In this document: in pieces, positions 36,951-50,820 of the stretch
Position numbering within the stretch: position 1 is the stretch's first letter
Layout: the number at the start of each line of letters is the position of its first letter
Assembly: GCA_958496175.1 (NCBI GenBank)
Contig: OY292278.1
Coordinates: forward strand, 806,001 to 870,000
Direction of reading: 5' to 3'
DNA from: Sisyra terminalis
Lineage: Eukaryota; Arthropoda; Insecta; Neuroptera; Sisyridae
DNA length: 64,000 nucleotides
Notes under the pieces: model-generated
What the model was told of the DNA's origin: nothing
Databases searched by the model: none
Seen by the model: only the letters and a program-made list of their open reading frames with translations
Position numbers and translations under genes: made by a program

Positions 36951-38985
36951 TTTGCGAATATTATTGCGGTTATTTTTGCGGATATCATTGCGGTTATTTT
37001 GCGGTAATATTTGCGGTTATTTTTGCGGATATCATTGCGGTTATTTTGCGGTAATATTTATGGTTATTTTTGCGGATATTATTGCGGTTATTTTTGCGGA
37101 TATCATTGCGGTTATTTTGCGGTGATATTTGCGGTTATTTTTTCGGATATCATTGCGGTTATTTTGCGGTAATATTTGCGGTTATTTTTGCGGATATTAT
37201 TGCGGTTATTTTGCTGTAATATTTGCGGTTATTTTTGCGGATATCATTGCGGTTATTTTGCGGTGATATTTGCGGTTATTTTTGCGGATATCATTGCGGT
37301 TATTTTTGCGGATATTATTGCGGTAATTTTTGCGGATATTATTGCGGTTATTTTTGCGGATATCATTGCGGTTATTTTGCGGTGATATTTGCGGTTATTT
37401 TTGCGGATATCATTGCGGTTATTTTTGCGGATATTATTGCGGTTATTTTGCTGTAATATTTGCGGTTATTTTTGCGGATATCATTGCGGTTATTTTTGCG
37501 GATATCATTGCGGTTATTTTGCGGTAATATTTGCGGTTATTTTTGCGGATATCATTGCGGTTATTTTGCGGTGATATTTGCGGTTATTTTTGCGGATATT
37601 ATTGCGGTTATTTTTGCGGATATCATTGCGGTTATTTTGCGGTGATATTTGCGGTTATTTTTGCGGATATCATTGCGGTTATTTTTGCGGATATTATTGC
37701 GGTTATTTTTGCGGATATCATTGCGGTTATTTTGCGGTGATATTTGCGGTTATTTTTGCGGATATTATTGCGGTTATTTTGCGGTGATATTTGCGGTTAT
37801 TTTGCGGTAATATTTGCGGTTATTTTTGCGGATATCATTGCGGTTATTTTTGCGGATATTATTGCGGTTATTTTTGCGGATATCATTGCGGTTATTTTTG
37901 CGGATATCATTGCGGTTATTTTGCGGTAACATTTGCGGTTATTTTTGCGGATATTATTGCGGTTATTTTTGCGGATATCATTGCGGTTATTTTTGCGGAT
38001 ATCATTGCGGTTATTTTGCGGTGATATTTGCGGTTATTTTTGCGGATATCATTGCGGTTATTTTTGCGGATATTATTGCGGTTATTTTTGCGGATATTAT
38101 TGCGGTTATTTTGCGGTGATATTTGCGGTTATTTTTGCGGATATCATTGCGGTTATTTTGCGGTAATATTTGCGGTTATTTTTGCGGATATCATTGCGGT
38201 TATTTTTGCGGGTATTTTTGCGGTTATTTTTGCGGATATCATTGCGTTTATTTTTGCGGATATCATTGCGGTTATTTTTGCGGATATTATTGCGGTTATT
38301 TTGCGGTAATATTTGCGGTTATTTTTGCGGATATCATTGCGGTTATTTTGCGGTGATATTTGCGGTTATTTTTGCGGATATCATTGCGGTTATTTTTGCG
38401 GATATTATTGCGGTTATTTTTGCGGATATTATTGCGGTTATTTTTGCGGATATCATTGCGGGTATTTTGCGGTGATATTTGCGGATATCATTGCGGTTAT
38501 TTTGCGGTGATATTTGCGGTTATTTTGCGGTAATATTTGCGGTTATTTTTGCGGATATTATTGCGGTTATTTTGCTGTAATATTTGCGGTTATTTTTGCG
38601 GATATTATTGCGGTTATTTTTGCGGATATCATTGCGGTTATTTTGCGGTAATATTTGCGGTTATTTTTGCGGATATCATTGCGGTTATTTTGCGGTGATA
38701 TTTGCGGTTATTTTTGCGGATATCATTGCGGTTATTTTTGCGGATAATATTGCGGTTATTTTGCTGTAATATTTGCGGTTAATTTTGCGGATATCATTGC
38801 GGTTATTTTTGCGGATATTATTGCGGTTATTTTTGCGGATATCATTGCGGTTATTTTGCGGTGATATTTGCGGTTATTTTTGCGGATATCATTGCGGTTA
38901 TTTTGCGGTGATATTTGCGGTTATTTTTGCGGATATTATTGCGGTTATTTTTGCGGATATCATTGCGGTTATTTTGCGGTGATAT
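36811..38985 (+). repeat. Domain IV HOR unit 1 (2,175 bp)
   Basis: This unit is repeated 2,175 bp downstream. Landmarks are taatattggcgg near 36866, GCTGAAATATTT near 36907, GCGAATATTATT near 36955, GCGGTAATTTTT near 37322, GCGGGTATTTTT at 38208-38219 and gcggataatatt near 38742. The close match to unit 2 runs to about 38.81 kb (40.98 kb in unit 2), where unit 2 has TTTTAGCGG in place of TTTTTGCGG and then changes order. Confidence 0.8.
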
Positions 38986-41900
38986 TTGCGGATATCATTG
39001 CGGTTATTTTGCGGTGATATTTGCGGTTATTTTGCGGTAATATTGGCGGTTATTTTTGCGGATATTATTGCGGTTATTTTGCTGAAATATTTGCGGTTAA
39101 TTTTGCGGATATCATTGCGGTTATTTTTGCGAATATTATTGCGGTTATTTTTGCGGATATCATTGCGGTTATTTTGCGGTAATATTTGCGGTTATTTTTG
39201 CGGATATCATTGCTGTTATTTTGCGGTAATATTTATGGTTATTTTTGCGGATATTATTGCGGTTATTTTTGCGGATATCATTGCGGTTATTTTGCGGTGA
39301 TATTTGCGGTTATTTTTTCGGATATCATTGCGGTTATTTTGCGGTAATATTTGCGGTTATTTTTGCGGATATTATTGCGGTTATTTTGCTGTAATATTTG
39401 CGGTTATTTTTGCGGATATCATTGCGGTTATTTTGCGGTGATATTTGCGGTTATTTTTGCGGATATCATTGCGGTTATTTTTGCGGATATTATTGCGGTA
39501 ATTTTTGCGGATATTATTGCGGTTATTTTTGCGGATATCATTGCGGTTATTTTGCGGTGATATTTGCGGTTATTTTTGCGGATATCATTGCGGTTATTTT
39601 TGCGGATATTATTGCGGTTATTTTGCTGTAATATTTGCGGTTATTTTTGCGGATATCATTGCGGTTATTTTTGCGGATATCATTGCGGTTATTTTGCGGT
39701 AATATTTGCGGTTATTTTTGCGGATATCATTGCGGTTATTTTGCGGTGATATTTGCGGTTATTTTTGCGGATATTATTGCGGTTATTTTTGCGGATATCA
39801 TTGCGGTTATTTTGCGGTGATATTTGCGGTTATTTTTGCGGATATCATTGCGGTTATTTTTGCGGATATTATTGCGGTTATTTTTGCGGATATCATTGCG
39901 GTTATTTTGCGGTGATATTTGCGGTTATTTTTGCGGATATTATTGCGGTTATTTTGCGGTGATATTTGCGGTTATTTTGCGGTAATATTTGCGGTTATTT
40001 TTGCGGATATCATTGCGGTTATTTTTGCGGATATTATTGCGGTTATTTTTGCGGATATCATTGCGGTTATTTTTGCGGATATCATTGCGGTTATTTTGCG
40101 GTAACATTTGCGGTTATTTTTGCGGATATTATTGCGGTTATTTTTGCGGATATCATTGCGGTTATTTTTGCGGATATCATTGCGGTTATTTTGCGGTGAT
40201 ATTTGCGGTTATTTTTGCGGATATCATTGCGGTTATTTTTGCGGATATTATTGCGGTTATTTTTGCGGATATTATTGCGGTTATTTTGCGGTGATATTTG
40301 CGGTTATTTTTGCGGATATCATTGCGGTTATTTTGCGGTAATATTTGCGGTTATTTTTGCGGATATCATTGCGGTTATTTTTGCGGGTATTTTTGCGGTT
40401 ATTTTTGCGGATATCATTGCGTTTATTTTTGCGGATATCATTGCGGTTATTTTTGCGGATATTATTGCGGTTATTTTGCGGTAATATTTGCGGTTATTTT
40501 TGCGGATATCATTGCGGTTATTTTGCGGTGATATTTGCGGTTATTTTTGCGGATATCATTGCGGTTATTTTTGCGGATATTATTGCGGTTATTTTTGCGG
40601 ATATTATTGCGGTTATTTTTGCGGATATCATTGCGGGTATTTTGCGGTGATATTTGCGGATATCATTGCGGTTATTTTGCGGTGATATTTGCGGTTATTT
40701 TGCGGTAATATTTGCGGTTATTTTTGCGGATATTATTGCGGTTATTTTGCTGTAATATTTGCGGTTATTTTTGCGGATATTATTGCGGTTATTTTTGCGG
40801 ATATCATTGCGGTTATTTTGCGGTAATATTTGCGGTTATTTTTGCGGATATCATTGCGGTTATTTTGCGGTGATATTTGCGGTTATTTTTGCGGATATCA
40901 TTGCGGTTATTTTTGCGGATAATATTGCGGTTATTTTGCTGTAATATTTGCGGTTAATTTTGCGGATATCATTGCGGTTATTTTAGCGGATATTATTGCG
41001 GTTATTTTTGCGGATATCATTGCGGTTATTTTGCGGTAATATTTGCGGTTATTTTTGCGGATATCATTGCGGTTATTTTTGCGGATATTATTGCGGTTAT
41101 TTTTGCGGATATTATTGCGGTTATTTTGCGGTGATATTTGCGGTTATTTTTGCGGATATCATTGCGGTTATTTTTGCGGATATTATTGCGGTTATTTTTG
41201 CGGATATCATTGCGGTTTTTTCGCGGATATCATTGCGGTTTTTTTGCGGTGATATTTGCGGTTATTTTTGCGGATATCATTGCGGTTATTTTGCGGTAAT
41301 ATTTGCGGTTATTTTTGCGGATATTATTGCGGTTATTTTTGCGGATATCATTGCGGTTATTTTGCGGTGATATTTGCGGTTATTTTTGCGGATATCATTG
41401 CGGTTATTTTGCGGTAATATTTGCGGTTATTTTTGCGGATATCATTGCGGTTATTTTTGCGGATATAATTGCGGTTATTTTGCTGTAATATTTGCGGTTA
41501 ATTTTGCGGATATCATTGCGGTTATTTTTGCGGATATTATTGCGGTTATTTTTGCGGATATCATTGCGGTTATTTTTGCGGATATTATTGCGGTTATTTT
41601 TGCGGATATTATTGCGGTTATTTTTGCGGATATCATTGCGGTTATTTTGCGGTGATATTTGCGGATATCATTGCGGTTATTTTGCGGTGATATTTGCGGT
41701 TATTTTTGCGGATATCATTGCGGTTATTTTTGCGGATATTATTGCGGTTATTTTTGCGGATATCATTGCGGTTATTTTGCGGTGATATTTGCGGTTATTT
41801 TTGCGGATATCATTGCGGTTATTTTTGCGGATATTATTGCGGTTATTTTTGCGGATATTATTGCGGTTATTTTTGCGGATATCATTGCGGTTATTTTGCG

Positions 41901-43030
41901 GTGATATTTGCGGATATCATTGCGGTTATTTTGCGGTGATATTTGCGGTTATTTTGCGGTAATATTTGCGGTTATTTTTGCGGATATTATTGCGGTTATT
42001 TTGCTGTAATATTTGCGGTTAATTTTGCGGATATCATTGCGGTTATTTTTGCGGATATTATTGCGGTTATTTTTGCGGATATCATTGCGGTTATTTTGCG
42101 GTAATATTTGCGGTTATTTTTGCGGATATCATTGCGGTTATTTTTGCGGATATAATTGCGGATATTTTGGCGGATATCATTGCGGTTATTTTTGCGGATA
42201 TCATTGCGGTTATTTTGCGGTGATATTTGCGGTTATTTTTGCGGATATCATTGCGGTTATTTTGCGGTAATATTTGCGGTTATTTTTGCGGATATTATTG
42301 CGGTTATTTTGCTGTAATATTTGCGGTTATTTTTGCGGATATCATTGCGGTGATATTTGCGGTTATTTTTGCGGATATCATTGCGGTTATTTTGCGGTGA
42401 TATTTGCGGTTATTTTTGCGGATATCATTGCGGTTATTTTGCGGTAATATTTGCGGATATTATTGCGGTTATTTTTGCGGATATCATTGCGGTTATTTTG
42501 CGGTGATATTTGCGGTTATTTTTGCGGATATCATTGCGGTTATTTTGCGGTAATATTTGCGGTTATTTTTGCGGATATCATTGCGGTTATTTTTGCGGAT
42601 ATTATTGCGGTTATTTTTGCGGATATCATTGCGGTTATTTTTGCGGATATCATTGCGGTTATTTTGCGGTGATATTTGAGGTTATTTTTGCGGATATCAT
42701 TGCGGTTATTTTGCGGTAATATTTGCGGTTATTTTTGCGGATATTATTGCGGTTATTTTTGCGGATATCATTGCGGTTATTTTTGCGGATATAATTGCGG
42801 TTATTTTTGCGGATATCATTGCGGTTATTTTTGCGGATATCATTGCGGTTATTTTGCGGTAATTTTTGCGGTTATTTTTGCGGATATCATTGCGGTTATT
42901 TTGCGGTGATATTTGCGGTTATTTTTGCGGATATCATTGCGGTTATTTAGCGGATATTAATGCGGTTATTTTTGCGGATATTATTGCGGTTATTTTTGCG
43001 GATATCATTGCGGTTATTTTGCGGTGATAT
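38986..43030 (+). repeat. Domain IV HOR unit 2 (4,045 bp)
   Basis: The first 2.0 kb repeats unit 1. The remaining 2.0 kb, including the TTTTTTCGCGG landmark near 41.22 kb and gatatttgaggtta near 42.67 kb, is new relative to unit 1. The complete 4,045-bp unit is repeated in direct tandem as unit 3. No gene is present. Confidence 0.82.
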
Positions 43031-46000
43031 TTGCGGATATCATTGCGGTTATTTTGCGGTGATATTTGCGGTTATTTTGCGGTAATATTTGCGGTTATTT
43101 TTGCGGATATTATTGCGGTTATTTTGCTGAAATATTTGCGGTTAATTTTGCGGATATCATTGCGGTTATTTTTGCGAATATTATTGCGGTTATTTTTGCG
43201 GATATCATTGCGGTTATTTTGCGGTAATATTTGCGGTTATTTTTGCGGATATCATTGCGGTTATTTTGCGGTAATATTTATGGTTATTTTTGCGGATATT
43301 ATTGCGGTTATTTTTGCGGATATCATTGCGGTTATTTTGCGGTGATATTTGCGGTTATTTTTTCGGATATCATTGCGGTTATTTTGCGGTAATATTTGCG
43401 GTTATTTTTGCGGATATTATTGCGGTTATTTTGCTGTAATATTTGCGGTTATTTTTGCGGATATCATTGCGGTTATTTTGCGGTGATATTTGCGGTTATT
43501 TTTGCGGATATCATTGCGGTTATTTTTGCGGATATTATTGCGGTAATTTTTGCGGATATTATTGCGGTTATTTTTGCGGATATCATTGCGGTTATTTTGC
43601 GGTGATATTTGCGGTTATTTTTGCGGATATCATTGCGGTTATTTTTGCGGATATTATTGCGGTTATTTTGCTGTAATATTTGCGGTTATTTTTGCGGATA
43701 TCATTGCGGTTATTTTTGCGGATATCATTGCGGTTATTTTGCGGTAATATTTGCGGTTATTTTTGCGGATATCATTGCGGTTATTTTGCGGTGATATTTG
43801 CGGTTATTTTTGCGGATATTATTGCGGTTATTTTTGCGGATATCATTGCGGTTATTTTGCGGTGATATTTGCGGTTATTTTTGCGGATATCATTGCGGTT
43901 ATTTTTGCGGATATTATTGCGGTTATTTTTGCGGATATCATTGCGGTTATTTTGCGGTGATATTTGCGGTTATTTTTGCGGATATTATTGCGGTTATTTT
44001 TGCGGATATTATTGCGGTTATTTTGCGGTGATATTTGCGGTTATTTTGCGGTAATATTTGCGGTTATTTTTGCGGATATCATTGCGGTTATTTTTGCGGA
44101 TATTATTGCGGTTATTTTTGCGGATATCATTGCGGTTATTTTTGCGGATATCATTGCGGTTATTTTGCGGTAACATTTGCGGTTATTTTTGCGGATATTA
44201 TTGCGGTTATTTTTGCGGATATCATTGCGGTTATTTTTGCGGATATCATTGCGGTTATTTTGCGGTGATATTTGCGGTTATTTTTGCGGATATCATTGCG
44301 GTTATTTTTGCGGATATTATTGCGGTTATTTTTGCGGATATTATTGCGGTTATTTTGCGGTGATATTTGCGGTTATTTTTGCGGATATCATTGCGGTTAT
44401 TTTGCGGTAATATTTGCGGTTATTTTTGCGGATATCATTGCGGTTATTTTTGCGGGTATTTTTGCGGTTATTTTTGCGGATATCATTGCGTTTATTTTTG
44501 CGGATATCATTGCGGTTATTTTTGCGGATATTATTGCGGTTATTTTGCGGTAATATTTGCGGTTATTTTTGCGGATATCATTGCGGTTATTTTGCGGTGA
44601 TATTTGCGGTTATTTTTGCGGATATCATTGCGGTTATTTTTGCGGATATTATTGCGGTTATTTTTGCGGATATTATTGCGGTTATTTTTGCGGATATCAT
44701 TGCGGGTATTTTGCGGTGATATTTGCGGATATCATTGCGGTTATTTTGCGGTGATATTGGCGGTTATTTTGCGGTAATATTTGCGGTTATTTTTGCGGAT
44801 ATTATTGCGGTTATTTTGCTGTAATATTTGCGGTTATTTTTGCGGATATTATTGCGGTTATTTTTGCGGATATCATTGCGGTTATTTTGCGGTAATATTT
44901 GCGGTTATTTTTGCGGATATCATTGCGGTTATTTTGCGGTGATATTTGCGGTTATTTTTGCGGATATCATTGCGGTTATTTTTGCGGATAATATTGCGGT
45001 TATTTTGCTGTAATATTTGCGGTTAATTTTGCGGATATCATTGCGGTTATTTTAGCGGATATTATTGCGGTTATTTTTGCGGATATCATTGCGGTTATTT
45101 TGCGGTAATATTTGCGGTTATTTTTGCGGATATCATTGCGGTTATTTTTGCGGATATTATTGCGGTTATTTTTGCGGATATTATTGCGGTTATTTTGCGG
45201 TGATATTTGCGGTTATTTTTGCGGATATCATTGCGGTTATTTTTGCGGATATTATTGCGGTTATTTTTGCGGATATCATTGCGGTTTTTTCGCGGATATC
45301 ATTGCGGTTTTTTTGTGGTGATATTTGCGGTTATTTTTGCGGATATCATTGCGGTTATTTTGCGGTAATATTTGCGGTTATTTTTGCGGATATTATTGCG
45401 GTTATTTTTGCGGATATCATTGCGGTTATTTTGCGGTGATATTTGCGGTTATTTTTGCGGATATCATTGCGGTTATTTTGCGGTAATATTTGCGGTTATT
45501 TTTGCGGATATCATTGCGGTTATTTTTGCGGATATAATTGCGGTTATTTTGCTGTAATATTTGCGGTTAATTTTGCGGATATCATTGCGGTTATTTTTGC
45601 GGATATTATTGCGGTTATTTTTGCGGATATCATTGCGGTTATTTTTGCGGATATTATTGCGGTTATTTTTGCGGATATTATTGCGGTTATTTTTGCGGAT
45701 ATCATTGCGGTTATTTTGCGGTGATATTTGCGGATATCATTGCGGTTATTTTGCGGTGATATTTGCGGTTATTTTTGCGGATATCATTGCGGTTATTTTT
45801 GCGGATATTATTGCGGTTATTTTTGCGGATATCATTGCGGTTATTTTGCGGTGATATTTGCGGTTATTTTTGCGGATATCATTGCGGTTATTTTTGCGGA
45901 TATTATTGCGGTTATTTTTGCGGATATTATTGCGGTTATTTTTGCGGATATCATTGCGGTTATTTTGCGGTGATATTTGCGGATATCATTGCGGTTATTT

Positions 46001-47099
46001 TGCGGTGATATTTGCGGTTATTTTGCGGTAATATTTGCGGTTATTTTTGCGGATATTATTGCGGTTATTTTGCTGTAATATTTGCGGTTAATTTTGCGGA
46101 TATCATTGCGGTTATTTTTGCGGATATTATTGCGGTTATTTTTGCGGATATCATTGCGGTTATTTTGCGGTAATATTTGCGGTTATTTTTGCGGATATCA
46201 TTGCGGTTATTTTTGCGGATATAATTGCGGATATTTTGGCGGATATCATTGCGGTTATTTTTGCGGATATCATTGCGGTTATTTTGCGGTGATATTTGCG
46301 GTTATTTTTGCGGATATCATTGCGGTTATTTTGCGGTAATATTTGCGGTTATTTTTGCGGATATTATTGCGGTTATTTTGCTGTAATATTTGCGGTTATT
46401 TTTGCGGATATCATTGCGGTGATATTTGCGGTTATTTTTGCGGATATCATTGCGGTTATTTTGCGGTGATATTTGCGGTTATTTTTGCGGATATCATTGC
46501 GGTTATTTTGCGGTAATATTTGCGGATATTATTGCGGTTATTTTTGCGGATATCATTGCGGTTATTTTGCGGTGATATTTGCGGTTATTTTTGCGGATAT
46601 CATTGCGGTTATTTTGCGGTAATATTTGCGGTTATTTTTGCGGATATCATTGCGGTTATTTTTGCGGATATTATTGCGGTTATTTTTGCGGATATCATTG
46701 CGGTTATTTTTGCGGATATCATTGCGGTTATTTTGCGGTGATATTTGAGGTTATTTTTGCGGATATCATTGCGGTTATTTTGCGGTAATATTTGCGGTTA
46801 TTTTTGCGGATATTATTGCGATTATTTTTGCGGATATCATTGCGGTTATTTTTGCGGATATAATTGCGGTTATTTTTGCGGATATCATTGCGGTTATTTT
46901 TGCGGATATCATTGCGGTTATTTTGCGGTAATTTTTGCGGTTATTTTTGCGGATATCATTGCGGTTATTTTGCGGTGATATTTGCGGTTATTTTTGCGGA
47001 TATCATTGCGGTTATTTAGCGGATATTAATGCGGTTATTTTTGCGGATATTATTGCGGTTATTTTTGCGGATATCATTGCGGTTATTTTGCGGTGATAT
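43031..47099 (+). repeat. Domain IV HOR unit 3 (4,069 bp)
   Basis: This is an almost exact tandem copy of 38986-43030. The length difference of 24 bp is one extra A-B dimer: two copies at 43966-43989 and 43990-44013 where unit 2 has one. I found about five substitutions: near 43255/39210, 43097/39052, 44759/40690, 45316/41247 and 46821/42752. That is about 99.9% identity by eye, which marks it as a very recent duplication or an actively homogenised pair. Confidence 0.82.
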
Positions 47100-48301
47100 T
47101 TGCGGTTATTTTTGCGGATATCATTGCGGTTATTTTGCGGTAATATTTGCGGTTATTTTTGCGGATATCATTGCGGTTATTTTTGCGGATATTATTGCGG
47201 TTATTTTTGCGGATATCATTGCGGTTTTTTCGCGGATATCATTGCGGTTTTTTTGCGGTGATATTTGCGGTTATTTTTGCGGATATCATTGCGGTTATTT
47301 TGCGGTAATATTTATGGTTATTTTTGCGGATATTATTGCGGTTATTTTTGCGGATATCATTGCGGTTATTTTGCGGTGATATTTGCGGTTATTTTGTCGG
47401 ATATCATTGCGGTTATTTTGCGGTAATATTTGCGGTTATTTTTGCGGATATTATTGCGGTTATTTTGCTGTAATATTTGCGGTTATTTTTGCGGATATCA
47501 ATGCGGTTATTTTGCGGTGATATTTGCGGTTATTTTTGCGGATATCATTGCGGTTATTTTGCGGTAATATTTATGGTTATTTTTGCGGATATTATTGCGG
47601 TTATTTTTGCGGATATCATTGCGGTTATTTTTGCGGATATCATTGCGGTTATTTTTGCGGATATCATTGCGGTTATTTTGCGGTGATATTTGCGGTTATT
47701 TTTGCGGATATCATTGCGGTTATTTTGCGGTAATATTTGCGGTTATTTTTGCGGAAATCATTGCGGTTATTTTGCGGTAATATTTGCGGTTATTATTGCG
47801 GATATCATTGCGGTTATTTTGCGGTGATATTTGCGGTTATTTTTGCGGATATTATTGCGGTTATTTTTGCGGATATCATTGCGGTTATTTTGCGGTGTTG
47901 ATTGCTGTTATTTTTGCGGATATCATTGCGGTTATTTTTGCGGATATTATTGCGGTTATTTTGCGGTTACATTTGCGGTTATTTTTGCGGATATTATTGC
48001 GGTTATTTTTGCGGATATCATTGCGGTTATTTTGCGGTGATATTTGCGGTTATTTTTGCGGATATCATTGCGGTTATTTTGCGGTGATATTTGCGGTTAT
48101 TTTTGCGGATATTATTGCGGTTATTTTTGCGGATATCATTGCGGTTATTTTGCGGTGATATTTGCGGATATCATTGCGGTTATTTTGCGGTGATATTTGC
48201 GGTTATTTTGCGGTAATATTTGCGGTTATTTTTGCGGATATTATTGCGGTTATTTTGCTGTAATATTTGCGGTTAATTTTGCGGATATCATTGCGGTTAT
48301 T
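46971..48301 (+). repeat. 1.3-kb block flanking domain IV, downstream copy
   Basis: This is the partner of the block at about 35.62-36.95 kb. Private changes include TTTTGTCGGATATC near 47395 (a G inside the T run), tatcaatgcgg near 47498, GCGGAAATCATT near 47751 and GCGGTTACATTT near 47966. The first 130 bp overlaps the end of HOR unit 3. Confidence 0.7.
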
Positions 48302-48932
48302 TTTGCGGATATTATTGCGGTTATTTTTGCGGATATCATTGCGGTTATTTTGCGGTAATATTTGCGGTTATTTTTGCGGATATCATTGCGGTTATTTTTG
48401 CGGATATTATTGCGGATATTTTTGCGGATATCATTGCGGTTATTTTTGCGGATATCATTGCGGTTATTTTGCGGTGATATTTGCGGTTATTTTTGCGGAT
48501 ATCATTGCGGTTATTTTGCTGTAATATTTGCGGTTATTTTTGCGGATATTATTGCGGTTATTTTTGCGGATATCATTGCGGTTATTTTGCGGTAATATTT
48601 GCGGTTATTTTTGCGGATATCATTGCGGTTATTTTGCGGTGATATTTGCGGTTATTTTTGCGGATATCATTGCGGTTATTTTTGCGGATATTATTGCGGA
48701 TATTTTTGCGGATATCATTGCGGTTATTTTTGCGGATATCATTGCGGTTATTTTGCGGTGATATTTGCGGTTATTTTTGCGGATATCATTGCGGTTATTT
48801 TGCGGTAATATTTGCGGTTATTTTTGCGGATATTATTGCGGTTATTTTTGCGGATATCATTGCGGTTATTTTGCGGTGATATTTGCGGTTATTTTTGCGG
48901 ATATCATTGCGGTTATTTAGCGGATATTAATG

Positions 48933-49876
48933 CGGTTATTTTTGCGGATATTATTGCGGTTATTTTTGCGGATATCATTGCGGTTATTTTGCGGTGATAT
49001 TTGCGGTTATTTTTGCGGATATCATTGCGGTTATTTTGCGGTAATATTTGCGGTTATTTTTGCGGATATCATTGCGGTTATTTTTGCGGATATTATTGCG
49101 GTTATTTTTGCGGATATCATTGCGGTTTTTTCGCGGATATCATTGCGGTTTTTTTGCGGTGATATTTGCGGTTATTTTTGCGGATATCATTGCGGTTATT
49201 TTGCGGTAATATTTATGGTTATTTTTGCGGATATTATTGCGGTTATTTTTGCGGATATCATTGCGGTTATTTTGCGGTGATATTTGCGGTTATTTTTTCG
49301 GATATTATTGCGGTTATTTTGCGGTAATATTTGCGGTTATTTTTGCGGATATTATTGCGGTTATTTTGCTGTAATATTTGCGGTTATTTTTGCGGATATC
49401 ATTGCGGTTATTTTGCGGTGATATTTGCGGTTATTTTTGCGGATATCATTGCGGTTATTTTGCGGTAATATTTATGGTTATTTTTGCGGATATTATTGCG
49501 GTTATTTTTGCGGATATCATTGCGGTTATTTTTGCGGATATCATTGCGGTTATTTTTGCGGATATCATTGCGGTTATTTTGCGGTGATATTTGCGGTTAT
49601 TTTTGCGGATATCATTGCGGTTATTTTGCGGTAATATTTGCGGTTATTTTTGCGGATATCATTGCGATTATTTTGCGGTAATATTTGCGGTTATTATTGC
49701 GGATATCATTGCGGTTATTTTGCGGTGATATTTGCGGTTATTTTTGCGGATATTATTGCGGTTATTTTTGCGGATATCATTGCGGTTATTTTGCGTTGTT
49801 GATTGCTGTTATTTTTGCGGATATCATTGCGGTTATTTTTGCGGATATTATTGCGGTTATTTTGCGGTAACATTTG
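48933..49876 (+). repeat. 944-bp tandem HOR, copy 1
   Basis: The order repeats 944 bp downstream. Differences seen are TTTTTTCGGATATT near 49300 against CGGATATC in copy 2, and GCGTTGTTGATT near 49794 against GCGGTGTTGATT. Confidence 0.75.
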
Positions 49877-50820
49877 CGGTTATTTTTGCGGATATTATTG
49901 CGGTTATTTTTGCGGATATCATTGCGGTTATTTTGCGGTGATATTTGCGGTTATTTTTGCGGATATCATTGCGGTTATTTTGCGGTAATATTTGCGGTTA
50001 TTTTTGCGGATATCATTGCGGTTATTTTTGCGGATATTATTGCGGTTATTTTTGCGGATATCATTGCGGTTTTTTCGCGGATATCATTGCGGTTTTTTTG
50101 CGGTGATATTTGCGGTTATTTTTGCGGATATCATTGCGGTTATTTTGCGGTAATATTTATGGTTATTTTTGCGGATATTATTGCGGTTATTTTTGCGGAT
50201 ATCATTGCGGTTATTTTGCGGTGATATTTGCGGTTATTTTTTCGGATATCATTGCGGTTATTTTGCGGTAATATTTGCGGTTATTTTTGCGGATATTATT
50301 GCGGTTATTTTGCTGTAATATTTGCGGTTATTTTTGCGGATATCATTGCGGTTATTTTGCGGTGATATTTGCGGTTATTTTTGCGGATATCATTGCGGTT
50401 ATTTTGCGGTAATATTTATGGTTATTTTTGCGGATATTATTGCGGTTATTTTTGCGGATATCATTGCGGTTATTTTTGCGGATATCATTGCGGTTATTTT
50501 TGCGGATATCATTGCGGTTATTTTGCGGTGATATTTGCGGTTATTTTTGCGGATATCATTGCGGTTATTTTGCGGTAATATTTGCGGTTATTTTTGCGGA
50601 TATCATTGCGATTATTTTGCGGTAATATTTGCGGTTATTATTGCGGATATCATTGCGGTTATTTTGCGGTGATATTTGCGGTTATTTTTGCGGATATTAT
50701 TGCGGTTATTTTTGCGGATATCATTGCGGTTATTTTGCGGTGTTGATTGCTGTTATTTTTGCGGATATCATTGCGGTTATTTTTGCGGATATTATTGCGG
50801 TTATTTTGCGGTAACATTTG
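49877..50820 (+). repeat. 944-bp tandem HOR, copy 2
   Basis: This is the second copy. The match continues about 0.1 kb beyond, to about 50.93 kb, where GCGGTGATATTT replaces GCGGTAATATTT and the order changes. Both copies share the rare gcgattattttgcgg change (near 49666 and 50610), so that change predates the duplication. Confidence 0.75.
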
